Shown: positions 35,824-45,566 of the stretch, piece by piece
Layout of the letters: each line of letters starts with the position of its first letter
How positions within the stretch are numbered: the first letter of the stretch is position 1
Assembly: GCF_024341905.1 (NCBI RefSeq)
Contig: NZ_BQXY01000003.1
Coordinates: 327,477-391,476 of the forward strand
DNA length: 64,000 nucleotides
Direction: 5' to 3'
Origin: Clostridium folliculivorans
GTDB lineage: Bacteria; Bacillota; Clostridia; Clostridiales; Clostridiaceae
The notes under the pieces: generated by a model
Database searches by the model: none
What the model was told of the DNA's origin: nothing
What the model saw: the letters and a program-made list of their open reading frames with translations, nothing else
Program-made: the position numbers and the translations under genes

Positions 35824-36042
35824 ATGTATTCTTACAAATTGGAAAAAAAGATTATCAGGAGAAAATTTTTATTAAACTTTGTTCTTAATTTTCTATCACC
35901 TACTAATATTCTGGTAATAAAGCTAAGCGAAAATTTGGACAAGCTTATAGTTAAACAGCAAAAATATTTACTAAAAAAGCACTTAGGTAAGAGCAACTTA
36001 GGAAAGAAAAGACTGAGAGGTCTTTATAAAAATATAGCTTGA
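35824..36042 (+). CDS. Spo0E-like aspartyl-phosphate phosphatase
   Basis: 72 residues. The segment VIKLSENLDKLIVKQQKYLL follows the Spo0E family pattern (S-x-x-LD-x-L-I-x-x-Q/Y), whose Asp takes part in removing phosphate from Spo0A~P to delay sporulation. The strongly basic N- and C-terminal extensions are unusual for the family. ATG 35824 lies seven bases behind TTGGAGGA. It has its own promoter and terminator. A DNA-binding or other small helical protein cannot be excluded. Confidence 0.55.
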   Translation: MYSYKLEKKIIRRKFLLNFVLNFLSPTNILVIKLSENLDKLIVKQQKYLLKKHLGKSNLGKKRLRGLYKNIA

Positions 36043-36086
36043 TATTGTCGGGGTTTAAAATATGTACTATAGATTTTTAGGACACT

Positions 36087-36120
36087 AAAAAGCCTCTTTA
36101 GAAATTAACTAAAGAGGCTA
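36087..36120. terminator. Bidirectional terminator
   Basis: AGCCTCTTTAG and CTAAAGAGGCT form an 11-bp stem, flanked by AAAA (T-run on the minus strand). It serves the convergent Spo0E-like and acidic-protein genes. Confidence 0.85.
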
Positions 36121-36149
36121 TGATATGAACTTTATTTATATATAATTTT

Positions 36150-36545
36150 CTACAGACCTAATTCATCCATAATATCATCAATATCCAAATCTTTATCTTC
36201 TTCGAAGAACACAGCTATAAACTCATTATAATTGTAATTTGACGGATCAATATCATATGAAACAAACTGAGCTTGAACATCGAATTGTTCATTTGTCTCA
36301 TCAACTATATCATTTACGTTATCTAAGGCTATATCACTTAAATAAGGCAGGAAGTATTCAGAATACCATTCTTTACTTTCCTCTTCATGATCACTCTCTT
36401 CGTTTGAATACGCCTTAGCTGCACTCAATTCATCACTATCGAAATCATAGAAGAATCTTAATACAAGACCTTCCTTATACTCGATTTCTTGAATATCTAC
36501 TAATTCGTTTTCACTTAAAAATTTAATAATTTCTGATTTTTTCAT
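36150..36545 (-). CDS. Acidic 131-residue protein, unknown function
   Basis: Very acidic (many Asp/Glu), soluble. MKKSEIIKFLSENELVDIQEIEY at the start and a DEDKDLDIDDIMDELGL-type tail flank a compact centre containing KEWYSEYFLPYLSDIALD. Similar small acidic proteins follow DUF1292 genes in clostridia, but I cannot name a family. It is 17 bp downstream of the DUF1292 gene, with GGAGGG before ATG 36545, so the two are probably translated from one mRNA. Confidence 0.6.
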   Translation of the reverse strand: MKKSEIIKFLSENELVDIQEIEYKEGLVLRFFYDFDSDELSAAKAYSNEESDHEEESKEWYSEYFLPYLSDIALDNVNDIVDETNEQFDVQAQFVSYDIDPSNYNYNEFIAVFFEEDKDLDIDDIMDELGL

Positions 36546-36562
36546 TATTTTCCCTCCATTAA

Positions 36563-36820
36563 TTAATACAATAATTTCTTATATTCTTTTTTTACAGCTT
36601 CAAACTCTTTATCGTCCTCTACAAGGTTATATTCTTCTTTACCTTCTATTTCATCTACTCTAAATATAAATGCATCTTCTTCATCAGCATCTTCATCAAG
36701 TGGTGAAAGTATCAAGTACTCCTGTTCCTCTAAATATATTCTAGCAACAGCTTCAAAATCCACCTTATTTCCATCCTCATCTCTAAATGACATTATTTCC
36801 TTATCTTCTAAATTGCTCAT
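36563..36820 (-). CDS. DUF1292 family protein (YrzB-like)
   Basis: 85 residues. [34 protein letters not shown] followed by DAFIFRVDE and a final [14 protein letters not shown] is the DUF1292 pattern. In most Firmicutes the gene sits with yrrK and the alaS region; here it stands with an acidic partner instead. Function unknown. GAGGAG site before ATG 36820. Confidence 0.85.
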   Translation of the reverse strand: MSNLEDKEIMSFRDEDGNKVDFEAVARIYLEEQEYLILSPLDEDADEEDAFIFRVDEIEGKEEYNLVEDDKEFEAVKKEYKKLLY

Positions 36821-37036
36821 AAAAAAATCTCCTCATAATTTTAAATTAATTTTAAATAAAGTTTTCTTTTAACTTTATATTATTTTCCAATGAAAAATCA
36901 GTGTATCTTTAGATAACTAATTCGTACAATGATCTATAAACATAAAGATTCATATATAAACTTAAGCGTTTATATGTATTATAATTCCATTAATTAAAAC
37001 ATCTATTCTAAACATAAATTACTTTTCAACACAGTA

Positions 37037-37068
37037 AAAGAACACTATAGATTTGATAGTGTTCTTTC
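37037..37068 (-). terminator. Perfect stem-loop, probable FprA terminator
   Basis: AAAGAACACTAT and ATAGTGTTCTTT pair around AGATTTG. It lies 112 bp past the FprA stop with a family B palindrome in between. Confidence 0.6.
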
Positions 37069-37072
37069 TCAA

Positions 37073-37168
37073 GACATACTGCTTAGAACCGAAATATATT
37101 TTTAAAACTCTCACTGCTTCTGATCAGAGAATTTAAAAATAATAAATTTCATTACGAAGTGGTACATC
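37073..37168. repeat. 96-bp palindromic repeat, family B, complete copy
   Basis: Runs in opposite orientation to the copy at 13491-13582 and matches it closely: GAACC(A/G)AAATATATTTTTAA, CTCTCAC(T/G)GCTTCTG and GAGAATTTAAAAATAATAA are nearly identical. It ends GAAGTGGTACATCCATA. It starts 12 bp past the FprA stop codon (minus strand). Confidence 0.85.
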
Positions 37169-37179
37169 CATATGTTTTC

Positions 37180-38346
37180 TTAAACTAAGCTCATGAAGTT
37201 TTCAACGAACTCATCTGCATTCTTAAAGTCTGCTTCGGATGGTACAAAATTCACCTTAAGTCCGTCTATAGTCTTTAATTTTAAGCTTTTAAGTCTTTCA
37301 GTCAGCATTGGCACACCCTCTCCACTCCATCCAAAGGAACCAAATGCTGCTGCTGGTTTTGATCTGTTTATTATAGGGTTAACCAATGATAATAAGTCCC
37401 ATGATGGCTTAACAGCATCTTGGTTTATTGTAGGCGATCCTATAAGAAAAGCAGAGCTATTATCTATAAGTTCAGCAGCTTTTTCTATAGGCATTGAAGT
37501 TATTTCATGAACCTCAACCTTTATACCCTTTTCACCTATCTTTTCTGAAACATACTTAGCTATAGCTTCCGTATTTCCATAGGCTGATATGTAAAACACT
37601 TGAATATTCTTTTCAACTGCATCTACTGTAGCCCATTTATCGTAAAGATCCAAGTATCTTTTTGCATCAGCTACATGTAATGGTCCATGGCTAGGCGCAA
37701 TTATTTCTATGTTAAGACCATCTATTTTTGTTAGTGCTTGTTTTACAAATTTCTTAAATGGCCCCATTATTACTTCAAAATAGTATTTCATTTCTTCAAA
37801 GTAATCATCTGAAAAACTATCAGTTACTGCTCCTTCAGGGCAATAATGACAACCTGTGAAATCACAAGTGAATAAAAGAGCCTTATCTTCTACATAAGTA
37901 AATATTGTATCTGGCCAGTGAAGATTAGGAGCTGATATAAATTTTAAAGTAGTGCTACCCAAACTTAAATCTTCCTTAGCTTCAATAGCTTCAAAAGGCT
38001 TATTAACGATATTTTTAAGATAATTTATTGCAGCTCTTGAACCAACTATTTTAGCATTTGGATAATCTTCCATCAATCTAACGATTGATCCACTATGATC
38101 TAATTCTGTATGCTGAACTATTATATAGTCTACAGCTTTTTCACCTATTATATGAGTTATATTTTCTTTAAATTCATCATAAAATCCGTTCTTAACACTA
38201 TCAACTACAGCTATCTTATCATCATTTATAAGATATGAGTTATAGGTTGTACCTTTTTTTGTTTCCATTATAATATCGAATACTCTTAATGCAGCGTCTT
38301 TAACACCAATCCAATATATATTATCTCTAATCTTTTCTACGCTCAT
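37180..38346 (-). CDS. fprA: FprA-type A flavoprotein (flavo-diiron protein)
   Basis: 388 residues. Reduces O2 to water (or NO to N2O) to protect this anaerobe. The N-terminal beta-lactamase-like domain has the diiron ligands in [13 protein letters not shown] (H-x-E-x-D-H), [14 protein letters not shown] and [11 protein letters not shown]. The C-terminal flavodoxin domain starts at about residue 245 ([17 protein letters not shown] phosphate loop, and [10 protein letters not shown]). Start ATG 38346 lies seven bases behind GGAGGTA; the longer frame would begin upstream of that site. Electrons usually come from rubredoxin, not encoded here. Confidence 0.95.
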   Translation of the reverse strand: MSVEKIRDNIYWIGVKDAALRVFDIIMETKKGTTYNSYLINDDKIAVVDSVKNGFYDEFKENITHIIGEKAVDYIIVQHTELDHSGSIVRLMEDYPNAKIVGSRAAINYLKNIVNKPFEAIEAKEDLSLGSTTLKFISAPNLHWPDTIFTYVEDKALLFTCDFTGCHYCPEGAVTDSFSDDYFEEMKYYFEVIMGPFKKFVKQALTKIDGLNIEIIAPSHGPLHVADAKRYLDLYDKWATVDAVEKNIQVFYISAYGNTEAIAKYVSEKIGEKGIKVEVHEITSMPIEKAAELIDNSSAFLIGSPTINQDAVKPSWDLLSLVNPIINRSKPAAAFGSFGWSGEGVPMLTERLKSLKLKTIDGLKVNFVPSEADFKNADEFVENFMSLV

Positions 38347-38520
38347 TGTACTACCTCCATAACTGTAATAAAATAAAATCACATAAATTGTACCATAGAA
38401 GCTTGTATTTTACAATCTTATCCACATTCATCCAAATGATATACAGCTATATTCTTGTTATTTAAAACTCGTATTACATTAACACACTTAGTTATATAAT
38501 CTATAATTATGCTATTAAAG

Positions 38521-38589
38521 CTCCCCTATTAAAGATGTACCAATTCCAAGCCATTTTAATACGAATTGAACATATAAACCCTAGGGGAG
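38521..38589. repeat. 69-bp palindrome, decayed repeat
   Basis: CTCCCCTA and TAGGGGAG bound it exactly, with CAATTC/GAATTG inside. It holds GATGTACCAATTCCAAG and is followed by GAGTTTTGAAAAATA, both resembling family B and D sequence. It lies downstream of helD (minus strand), about 86 bp past its stop. Confidence 0.5.
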
Positions 38590-38674
38590 TTTTGAAAAAT
38601 ATTTAATTTATTAAAGCTATTTATAAACTTACGTTTATTTTTCTTTTTTTCTATAACTTGCAACTGAAGATGTA

Positions 38675-40972
38675 TTAATCGTCACTGAGCAGACTACTAA
38701 TAGTGCCATTGTAAAAAACAAACTGATAGTGCAGTGCTCTTGTCAAAACAACATATAGCAGCTTCTTATCAAGCTCGTTATCTCTATATATTTTATCATT
38801 ACAATTAAACACTATAGAACAGTCAAATTCCAGTCCTTTAGTTAAATATGATGGTATTATTATTTTATCTAGCTTTATATTTTTATCTGCTTCTTTTATG
38901 AGTGTCCAATCATACATGGAGTTTTTCTTCATAATATCTCTTATTTTCTTGCACTCTTCAAAGGTTCTTCCTATTATAGCCACACTATTCTTTCCACTAT
39001 TTATAACTCTATTTACAATTGCATCTGTTTCTTTTGCAAAATCATTATTATTTTCATATTGTATGACTTCAGGTTCTTCTCCATGTCTTAGCACAGGGGT
39101 TGCAGGCTTAAGATTATTTTTTTGTTTCTTTAACACCTTATTTGCAAACTCTATTATTTCTATGGTTGATCTATAGCTCTGACTTAAAGGTATGTAGGTA
39201 CATCCACCTTTAAACACATCATCAATAAGCTTCTCCCATTGATCAATTCCTTTATAATAATATATTCCCTGTCCTAAATCTCCTACTATTGTCATAGAAT
39301 TACCTAATGCTAACATAGATGCTACACACATCTGCAATGGTGAGTAATCTTGAGCTTCATCTATAACTATATGTTTATATTTCTTGTCGTCAGAAACACC
39401 TTCCACCATAAGCTTTAGGTATAACAACGGAGCGATATCATCACTATCAATTACTCCTTGTTCATCATCATTTTCTAATACTTCAACTATATAATTCCAA
39501 AGTTTTTTAGGTATAACTCCATCTACTAATTCATCAAAAAGCTCTTCTTTAAATAATCTCTTGTATAAATCCTTAGTATCTATACCCTTCCAGTTATCAA
39601 AGTAAGCATCAAACTCGTTCTTACCTTCCGTTCTTATCTTATTTTTAAATGAATCCCTTTCATCATATATCTCTATTAGCTTTTGTCGTCTCTCTTGACA
39701 ATCATCCATTTGTTTTTTTATTCTCGAGATTTGATACTCATACTGAAAGTCTATTTTTTCAATTACCTTCATTAGTTTTTCATTCAACTTTAAGGAAAAA
39801 TATCTCTTTATCTCATCTTTTCTTTTATTAATTGGCATATGTTTCATATCCTGAACATATAGCCTCTTTATTTCTGTTTTCTCAAAGATTGTAAACCCTT
39901 GAATCGTTATATTTTCCATGTTGGAAGACTCTCTTTCTAATATAAGAAGAAATCTATCCATAATAGACTTGAACACCATTGATCCCTTTATTTTACTAGA
40001 ATTAGTTATATATTTAACCTCTTCAGAATCTTCATTCTCCAACACATTCTGGAGCTTTTTATCCTTTGAATATAATTTTCCTTTTAATTTCAAGTAATCT
40101 ATAGCAAAATCCTCAAAAGTCTTTTGTTTTACTTCTCCAACTCCTAGAGTTGGCAAAACTTCAGATATATAATCTAAAAAGAGTTTATTAGGAGCTATTA
40201 CTAAAATGTCCTGTCCATCTAACTTTTCCTTATATCTGTAAAGTAAATAAGCAAGTCTATGGAGGGCCACAGTAGTTTTACCTGATCCTGCTGATCCTTG
40301 CACTATTATTGGCGCATTCTTTTCAGCTCTTATAATCTCATTTTGTTCTTTTTGTATTGTTGCAACTACTTCTTTTAGCTTTCTTCCAGTGCTTTGTTCC
40401 AGATTTATTTTTAGGAATTCATCAATTAACGCATTTTCACCGCTATCATCTATTGTATTTTTCAATATAATTTCATTAATTCCCTCATCGAAGATATCTT
40501 TTATATCCCCTTGATCAAAAAGAAATTTTCGTTTTAAGGAAAGATCACCTTGAACTACTCCGATAGGTGCTCTATAATATGCATCACCTTGTGTCCCACT
40601 ATAATATAAATCTGCTATAGGGGCTCTCCAATCAATGACCAATTCTTCTCCTTTAGTCATATCTCCTAGTCCAAATTTTCCTATATAAAAAACTTCTTCC
40701 TTTTTTCTATACTCTCTAAAATCAATCCTAGCAAAGTATGGTTGTTCAATAGATTCTCTATACCTTTCAAGATTCTTGTGAACTATATTATATATCTTTT
40801 CTTCAGTTTCCAGCTCTTCGTTGTACTTTCCTTTGGATGCTTTTTTTAATTTCCCTATTTTATCTAAAAGCTTTTGTTCTTCATTTCCTTGTGTATAAGC
40901 AGCATCTTCAAGCCACTGCTTAGTCTCTCTTAAATGGTCCTTTTCATAACCTAATTGTTCTTCTTTTATCAT
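38675..40972 (-). CDS. helD: HelD-type RNA polymerase recycling ATPase (UvrD-like helicase fold)
   Basis: 765 residues. An N-terminal helical arm (about 1-60) that would enter the RNA polymerase secondary channel, then a 1A domain with Walker A QGSAGSGKTTVALHRLAYLL (about 236), a HelD-specific insert, Walker B KHIVIDEAQDYSPLQM, GDLGQGIYYYKG, the SQSYRSTIEI motif and C-terminal VVLTRALHYQFV. HelD uses ATP to release stalled polymerase from DNA and RNA. Length is typical of the Firmicute form. GGCGGTGGG before ATG 40972. Single gene. Confidence 0.9.
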   Translation of the reverse strand: MIKEEQLGYEKDHLRETKQWLEDAAYTQGNEEQKLLDKIGKLKKASKGKYNEELETEEKIYNIVHKNLERYRESIEQPYFARIDFREYRKKEEVFYIGKFGLGDMTKGEELVIDWRAPIADLYYSGTQGDAYYRAPIGVVQGDLSLKRKFLFDQGDIKDIFDEGINEIILKNTIDDSGENALIDEFLKINLEQSTGRKLKEVVATIQKEQNEIIRAEKNAPIIVQGSAGSGKTTVALHRLAYLLYRYKEKLDGQDILVIAPNKLFLDYISEVLPTLGVGEVKQKTFEDFAIDYLKLKGKLYSKDKKLQNVLENEDSEEVKYITNSSKIKGSMVFKSIMDRFLLILERESSNMENITIQGFTIFEKTEIKRLYVQDMKHMPINKRKDEIKRYFSLKLNEKLMKVIEKIDFQYEYQISRIKKQMDDCQERRQKLIEIYDERDSFKNKIRTEGKNEFDAYFDNWKGIDTKDLYKRLFKEELFDELVDGVIPKKLWNYIVEVLENDDEQGVIDSDDIAPLLYLKLMVEGVSDDKKYKHIVIDEAQDYSPLQMCVASMLALGNSMTIVGDLGQGIYYYKGIDQWEKLIDDVFKGGCTYIPLSQSYRSTIEIIEFANKVLKKQKNNLKPATPVLRHGEEPEVIQYENNNDFAKETDAIVNRVINSGKNSVAIIGRTFEECKKIRDIMKKNSMYDWTLIKEADKNIKLDKIIIPSYLTKGLEFDCSIVFNCNDKIYRDNELDKKLLYVVLTRALHYQFVFYNGTISSLLSDD

Positions 40973-41436
40973 AATCCCACCGCCTTTAGTCTCTATACAC
41001 AGACCTTTTTGAAACTATAAATACCAATACTGAATTCTTGCAAACTTAATATTAGTCCGAATACAAGACAAGCTTATCATTTTGCTGACATACATAAGCA
41101 GCAACTATAATTTTACCAGTAAACAGTATTAAATCAACATGTTTAACTTTTATTAAAGGTTCCTATATCTTTAAATAAAAATTATATTAATTTTATACAA
41201 TTGTTGTCAATAAACTTATAGTATATTTCATATAATTTAATATAAATTTATATTTTGTACAAGTATGGCTTAAGCAATTATATAGTTGATAATGCTATTA
41301 CCACTAGTAATTAAGAGAAGTATTGTTTAGTTTTATTAGATAGAACTGGATTATCTATGTAACATATATTTAATTATCCTACAAAGTGAATATATTTACT
41401 ATTACAATAATTAAACTAATGTAATGAGGTGAGTTT
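40973..41436. other. Divergent intergenic region; nothing recognised beyond promoters
   Basis: 464 bp of AT-rich DNA between helD (-) and the RmlD-like gene (+). Several promoter-like A/T boxes are present but none is clear enough to assign. No repeat-family copy, stem-loop with T-run or small gene was found. Confidence 0.5.
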
Positions 41437-42279
41437 ATGAAAATAATGATCTTAGGTTCAAACGGTAATATTGGGAGTTATCTAACCAACTACCTAAAAA
41501 ATAAACACGAAATCATAGCTTTAGACAAAAATGATTTGGACATAACTGATAAAAATTCTGTTTTGCAGATTATAAAGTCATATTCACCAGATATAGTTAT
41601 ACAAGCTGCCGGATTATCTGATATAGATTTCTGCGAAAGTCACGAAACTGAATCTTATACTGTAAATACACTTGGAACCCTAAATGTGGCCTATGCATGT
41701 AATAACTTATCCATTCCTATTGTTTACATTTCATCAGCTTATGTATATGGTGGTGAAAAACATTCTCCATACTTCGAAACTGATAAATGCACTCCAATAA
41801 ATATATACGGAAAATCTAAACTAGCTGCAGAAAAACTTATTCGTACTATATGTAGTAAATACTTTATAATTAGAACCTCTTGGTGTTTTGGAGGAAACGA
41901 TTGCTATATAAAAAAAGCCTTATCTCAAGCAAATGCTCCTATATTTCTAATTTCAGACGCTATTATAAATCCAACATATTTAGAGGATTTATGTAACTCA
42001 GTATCTCATATTATAACTTCTGATTTTTATGGAGTCTATAATTGCGTAAATGAGGGATATACCTCAAAGCAAGAGGTTATAAAATATGCCTTCGATTATT
42101 TTAATATACAGAAGAATGTTCTACCCCTATCTACAGAAGCTATCACTAATGTTGCTCCTAGACCTAAATTTACTGCAATGAACACTTGTCTTTTATATAA
42201 CTGTTTTAATATAAAAATGCCTTCATGGCAAGATAGTATAACTCATTATTTAGATACCATAGTTAACTCAACTCAATAG
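41437..42279 (+). CDS. RmlD-like NAD(P)-dependent sugar-nucleotide reductase
   Basis: 280 residues. An extended short-chain dehydrogenase of the dTDP-4-dehydrorhamnose reductase group. GSNGNIGSYL (residues 6-15) binds NAD(P); ALDKNDLDITDK is the family's second signature; VIQAAG and the catalytic YGKSKLAAEKL (Y-x3-K) follow, and the C-terminal half (RPKFTAMNTCL) matches the RmlD ending. No other rml gene is adjacent, so the true substrate could be another deoxysugar nucleotide. GAGGTGA site before ATG 41437; strong terminator after. Confidence 0.82.
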   Translation: MKIMILGSNGNIGSYLTNYLKNKHEIIALDKNDLDITDKNSVLQIIKSYSPDIVIQAAGLSDIDFCESHETESYTVNTLGTLNVAYACNNLSIPIVYISSAYVYGGEKHSPYFETDKCTPINIYGKSKLAAEKLIRTICSKYFIIRTSWCFGGNDCYIKKALSQANAPIFLISDAIINPTYLEDLCNSVSHIITSDFYGVYNCVNEGYTSKQEVIKYAFDYFNIQKNVLPLSTEAITNVAPRPKFTAMNTCLLYNCFNIKMPSWQDSITHYLDTIVNSTQ

Positions 42280-42314
42280 CTTTTTAGTATATATAGATTT
42301 ATTTTTAAACATAT

Positions 42315-42342
42315 AAAAGGTCGCCCATAAAGGCGACCTTTT
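42315..42342. terminator. Bidirectional GC-rich terminator
   Basis: AAAAGGTCGCC and GGCGACCTTTT form a perfect 11-bp stem with CATAAA loop and flanking T-runs, between convergent RmlD-like and ECF genes. Confidence 0.92.
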
Positions 42343-42407
42343 ATATTAAAGCTATTATCTTACTTAAAAATATATTATTTTAAAACTAAAAACAACTTTA
42401 TATTTTA

Positions 42408-42926
42408 TTATCTAGAAGTTGAAGATAAAACTTTTCTGAAATCTCTTCTAGTAGCCTTAGATATGGCTTCTACTAAAACATATGTTATTGTACCATCTAT
42501 AAAGTGATGAATTATAGTTCCAACAAGTACAGTTACCAATAAATACTGAAATTTAAACTGTGGGAAAGGCATAATTACTAAAGCCTCTAATATTCCATGT
42601 ATAGGTGATGTGAATACTACTGTCTTACCATATGAAACACCTTTCTTAATCATATACGCACCTGCAAGTCCTACAAAAACATGCATCAATGCTCTTAATA
42701 CTACCCATATAGGCTTTCCTGCTATAAAAAATCCTATTGCATTACCTAATCCAACTGCTACCGCAGCAAAAGGTGATACAAACATACTTAAAAACATAGG
42801 AACATGTGATGCTATAGTAGCTGTAAAAGGCGGTATATTAATTGTTGCAAATCCAAAAGTAATAGGTATTATGATTGCTAATGCTATAAGTACTGAAATA
42901 TAAGTTAAATTTTTTGTTTTATTCAT
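42408..42926 (-). CDS. ECF transporter S component (possibly niacin, NiaX-like)
   Basis: 172 residues, about six membrane segments. It would bind a vitamin and dock on a shared EcfT/EcfA module encoded elsewhere. Conserved S-component features include NIPPFTATIASHVPMFLSMFVSP in the first half and PIHGILEALVIMPF later. The ASHVPMF stretch resembles niacin-type S units as I remember them, and the upstream operator-like repeats would fit NiaR control; both are uncertain. Start ATG 42926 is six bases behind GGGGAG; the longer frame starts upstream. Confidence 0.72.
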   Translation of the reverse strand: MNKTKNLTYISVLIALAIIIPITFGFATINIPPFTATIASHVPMFLSMFVSPFAAVAVGLGNAIGFFIAGKPIWVVLRALMHVFVGLAGAYMIKKGVSYGKTVVFTSPIHGILEALVIMPFPQFKFQYLLVTVLVGTIIHHFIDGTITYVLVEAISKATRRDFRKVLSSTSR

Positions 42927-42937
42927 TATAAGTCTCC

Positions 42938-42996
42938 CCTTTTCAAATGTATATACACTAGTATACATTAAGAAGTTACACTAGTAAACAGTTTGT
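42938..42996 (-). promoter_or_regulatory. Operator-like repeats ahead of the ECF gene
   Basis: On the minus strand ACTAGTGTA occurs twice, 23 bp apart, and AATGTATA / TATACATT form an inverted pair around the second. This suggests a dimeric vitamin-sensing repressor site, for example NiaR; identity is inferred. Confidence 0.45.
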
Positions 42997-43145
42997 TCAT
43001 TTTTTAATAAACTTTATCATAGTATCTATTAAACTTATATTATTAACTAGAGTATTCCTTAAAGCCAAGGCATAAATACATTTTTTTTGCTAAAACTAAA
43101 ATATAAACAAATTCTAAATATCTTACTTTATAGGAGGTGATTTAT

Positions 43146-43607
43146 ATGTCAGTTGAAGCTCCATCAAAAGAAATAGTATTAGAATTAAATCGTTTTTTAA
43201 AAGGTATTCAAATGGGAATAGAAGCCTTTGAAAACCTACAGCATAAGGCCAATGACAATAGTTTGAAACAATGCTTTTTGCAAGTTCAAGCAACCTATTT
43301 AAACCACAGTAATATTTTAAGAGAGAGAATAGAACAACTTGGAGGCGTCCCAAAAGAGGGTGTGGGCATTACTGGTAAGTTTGCTGAGATATATGAAAGA
43401 CTAAAAAATCTCACTGTAAATTCTGATGAAGAAGTGATTCTAGAAGCTTATAAAGCATGTAAAACAGGATTTACTATGGGTGATAGATTTATTGAAGATA
43501 CAGATAATCTTGACCCTGCTAGCAAAGGAATAATAGAAACTATAGTTAAAGACAATAAAAACCTTGCACAAATCTTTTTGAACAAAACATCTGAAAATAA
43601 ATTTTAG
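43146..43607 (+). CDS. DUF2383/PA2169-type four-helix-bundle protein
   Basis: 153 residues, all-helical, ferritin-like layout: IVLELNRFLKGIQMGIEAFE, LKQCFLQVQATYLNHSNILRERIEQLGG and ILEAYKACKTGFTMGDRFIED. PA2169/DUF2383 proteins share this shape and lack a proven role; stress or envelope functions are suggested for relatives. The metal ligands of true ferritins are not obvious. Start ATG 43146 follows TAGGAGGTGAT; a GTG nine bases earlier overlaps it. Confidence 0.7.
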   Translation: MSVEAPSKEIVLELNRFLKGIQMGIEAFENLQHKANDNSLKQCFLQVQATYLNHSNILRERIEQLGGVPKEGVGITGKFAEIYERLKNLTVNSDEEVILEAYKACKTGFTMGDRFIEDTDNLDPASKGIIETIVKDNKNLAQIFLNKTSENKF

Positions 43608-43613
43608 ACATTG

Positions 43614-43651
43614 AAAAGGCCGCTAATACTATCTTCTTAGCGACCTCTTTT
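43614..43651 (+). terminator. Terminator of the DUF2383 gene
   Basis: AAAAGGCCGCTAA pairs with TTAGCGACCTCTTTT (one bulge). It starts within ten bases of the stop. Confidence 0.75.
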
Positions 43652-43715
43652 GAGCATACGTCTTTCCAAATATATTTCCAGAAAACCTGACATACAAATA
43701 ATATTTATTTTTACT

Positions 43716-44189
43716 TTATTCTTCTTCGTCAACTAACTCGTACATTTCTATAGCTTGATCAACATACATAATTCCATCTAAGTGATCTATCTCATGGCAA
43801 AAACATCTTGCTAAAAGCCCTGTAGCCTCGTACTCCACAGCCACACCTTTTTCATTAAGTGCTTTAACCTTAACTTTTTTAGGTCTTTCAACTAATCCTT
43901 CATATCCAACATAACTTAGACATCCTTCATATCCTTCTTCTTTGCCTTCTCTATAGGTTATTTCAGGATTAATTAATACTATTGGTTCTGATCCATCTCT
44001 TAGGTCTATAAATACAACTCTTTTATTGACTGCAATTTGAGGTGCAGCAAGTCCAACACCATCTACAGAATACAATGTATCCTTTAAGTCTTTTACTAGC
44101 GCTAATGTCTCTGCATTTATTTGTTTAATAGGTGCTGATTTTTTCTTTAAATGTTCATCACCTAACTGAACTATCTTTCTTACTGGCAT
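43716..44189 (-). CDS. def: Peptide deformylase
   Basis: 157 residues. Removes the formyl group from new proteins. All three motifs are present: GVGLAAPQIA, EGCLS and HEIDHLDG (the Fe2+/Zn2+ ligands Cys and two His). Start ATG 44189 is seven bases behind AAAGGAG. Usually linked to fmt/priA, but stands alone here, so there may be a second copy elsewhere. Confidence 0.95.
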   Translation of the reverse strand: MPVRKIVQLGDEHLKKKSAPIKQINAETLALVKDLKDTLYSVDGVGLAAPQIAVNKRVVFIDLRDGSEPIVLINPEITYREGKEEGYEGCLSYVGYEGLVERPKKVKVKALNEKGVAVEYEATGLLARCFCHEIDHLDGIMYVDQAIEMYELVDEEE

Positions 44190-44295
44190 TAAGGTAACTC
44201 CTTTCAAAATCTATCTAAAAATATTATTACATACTAACCCTAATTACTTCAACTAAAATTTATAGATTCCAAGAAATCACCAAGTTTTTTATTTG

Positions 44296-45564
44296 CTAGT
44301 TTATATTTATAGAACCATTTTTTGTTTCCATCATAAAGAGAATTTTACCACCATTTACTTCTCCTTCTAGAGTATTTTTATTATCACTAGATAATCCAAA
44401 ATTATTAGTTATAGATCCACTTTTTGTAATACACTTAAATTTAGCTGATTGCTCCTTTAAAATTCTAGTATTTATATCTCCAAAAGCACTATATATGGTA
44501 ACATCACCCTCAATAGGTTTATTGCTTTCTAGTTTTATCGCGCCATTACTAGCCTCTATATTGGCACCTTTCAGTGGATTAATTATATTTACTTCTCCAT
44601 ACTTACTTGATATTTTAGAGAATCCACTAATATTCTTTTCAGTGAACGCTCCATTTGACCCTTTAAATTCTAAATCTTCACTTATATTTTCTATACTTGT
44701 TGATCCATAAGCATTTGAACTTATAACTTTTCCTTTTACATTGATTATGTTAAGTGTTCCATTATTACAACCTACAGTCAAATCACCATCTACAGTATCA
44801 ACTTTAACCGATCCATACTTATTACTTAATTCAAGATTCCCCTTAATATTACTGATGTTAGTGCCTCCATTTGATTGATCTACTTTTCCATCACTAGAAA
44901 TATTGGCAACTACAACATCTCCATAAGAACTTTTGATATCATATTTTACAGAACTAGGTAATTTTATTGTGTAATCTATTTTCTTAACTGCACCATCTTG
45001 TTTGTTTTGATTGTAGTTTGTTTTTACTACAAGATTTTCACCATCTGTAAATTCTATCGCTTGTTTTTGTAATTCACTTATAACAGATTCATTATTATAC
45101 CCAATAGAAATATTCGCTTCAATCTCTATCTTATCATTATCACTCTTATCAATAGAAATCTTTCCTTGTTTGTTTTCTAATGTCAAAGATTTTTTCGATT
45201 GGAACTCCATCTTATTTGATACTATCTTTTCATTACTAAAAGCATTTATAGTTACACCATTTCCATTAAAAATTGAAACTCCATTTTTTGCAGCAAAGCT
45301 TATACCGCTGCTTATAAACACAAAAATAACTATAATTACAGCGATGAAAACACTTTTACCATCTACCGTCACGCTAAGCTTAGGATTTCCTGCTAGGAAT
45401 GCTCCTACTACAAGTTCTATTCCCAAGCATATTATTAAAACCGGCCACCATTTTTCTATAATTTCAAAATAGTATAGATTCTGTATTCTTGCAACTATAA
45501 GCAATGTACCAAGTAATATTAGGCCAACTCCTGCAGATAGTCTGCCTATCTTCCACTGTTTCAT
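44296..45564 (-). CDS. LiaF-like membrane protein with C-terminal DUF4097 beta-repeat domain
   Basis: 422 residues. N-terminal membrane segments (about 10-30 and 35-57, plus 72-92) match the LiaI/LiaF-like TM region; residues about 115-420 are a long run of short strands with recurring I/V-x-N/S-x-G patterns (GDVVVANISSDGK, GNLELSNKYGSVKVD, GTLNIINVKGKV), the DUF4097 putative adhesin fold, facing outside. Such proteins sense or respond to envelope stress. It follows the TM gene by two bases, so translation is coupled. GGAGG precedes ATG 45564. Confidence 0.78.
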   Translation of the reverse strand: MKQWKIGRLSAGVGLILLGTLLIVARIQNLYYFEIIEKWWPVLIICLGIELVVGAFLAGNPKLSVTVDGKSVFIAVIIVIFVFISSGISFAAKNGVSIFNGNGVTINAFSNEKIVSNKMEFQSKKSLTLENKQGKISIDKSDNDKIEIEANISIGYNNESVISELQKQAIEFTDGENLVVKTNYNQNKQDGAVKKIDYTIKLPSSVKYDIKSSYGDVVVANISSDGKVDQSNGGTNISNIKGNLELSNKYGSVKVDTVDGDLTVGCNNGTLNIINVKGKVISSNAYGSTSIENISEDLEFKGSNGAFTEKNISGFSKISSKYGEVNIINPLKGANIEASNGAIKLESNKPIEGDVTIYSAFGDINTRILKEQSAKFKCITKSGSITNNFGLSSDNKNTLEGEVNGGKILFMMETKNGSININ

Positions 45565-45566
45565 TA

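Larger units (their letters stand above)
36821..37179. other. Intergenic region with terminator-like stem and a family B repeat
   Basis: This 359-bp gap carries a perfect hairpin (37037-37068) and the palindromic repeat at 37073-37168, both downstream of the FprA gene on the minus strand. The rest is AT-rich DNA upstream of DUF1292, without a recognisable gene. Confidence 0.6.

Noticed and set aside
38675-40972. Large helicase as UvrD or PcrA repair helicase
   Set aside because: The N-terminal arm, the long insert between motifs and overall layout fit HelD better.
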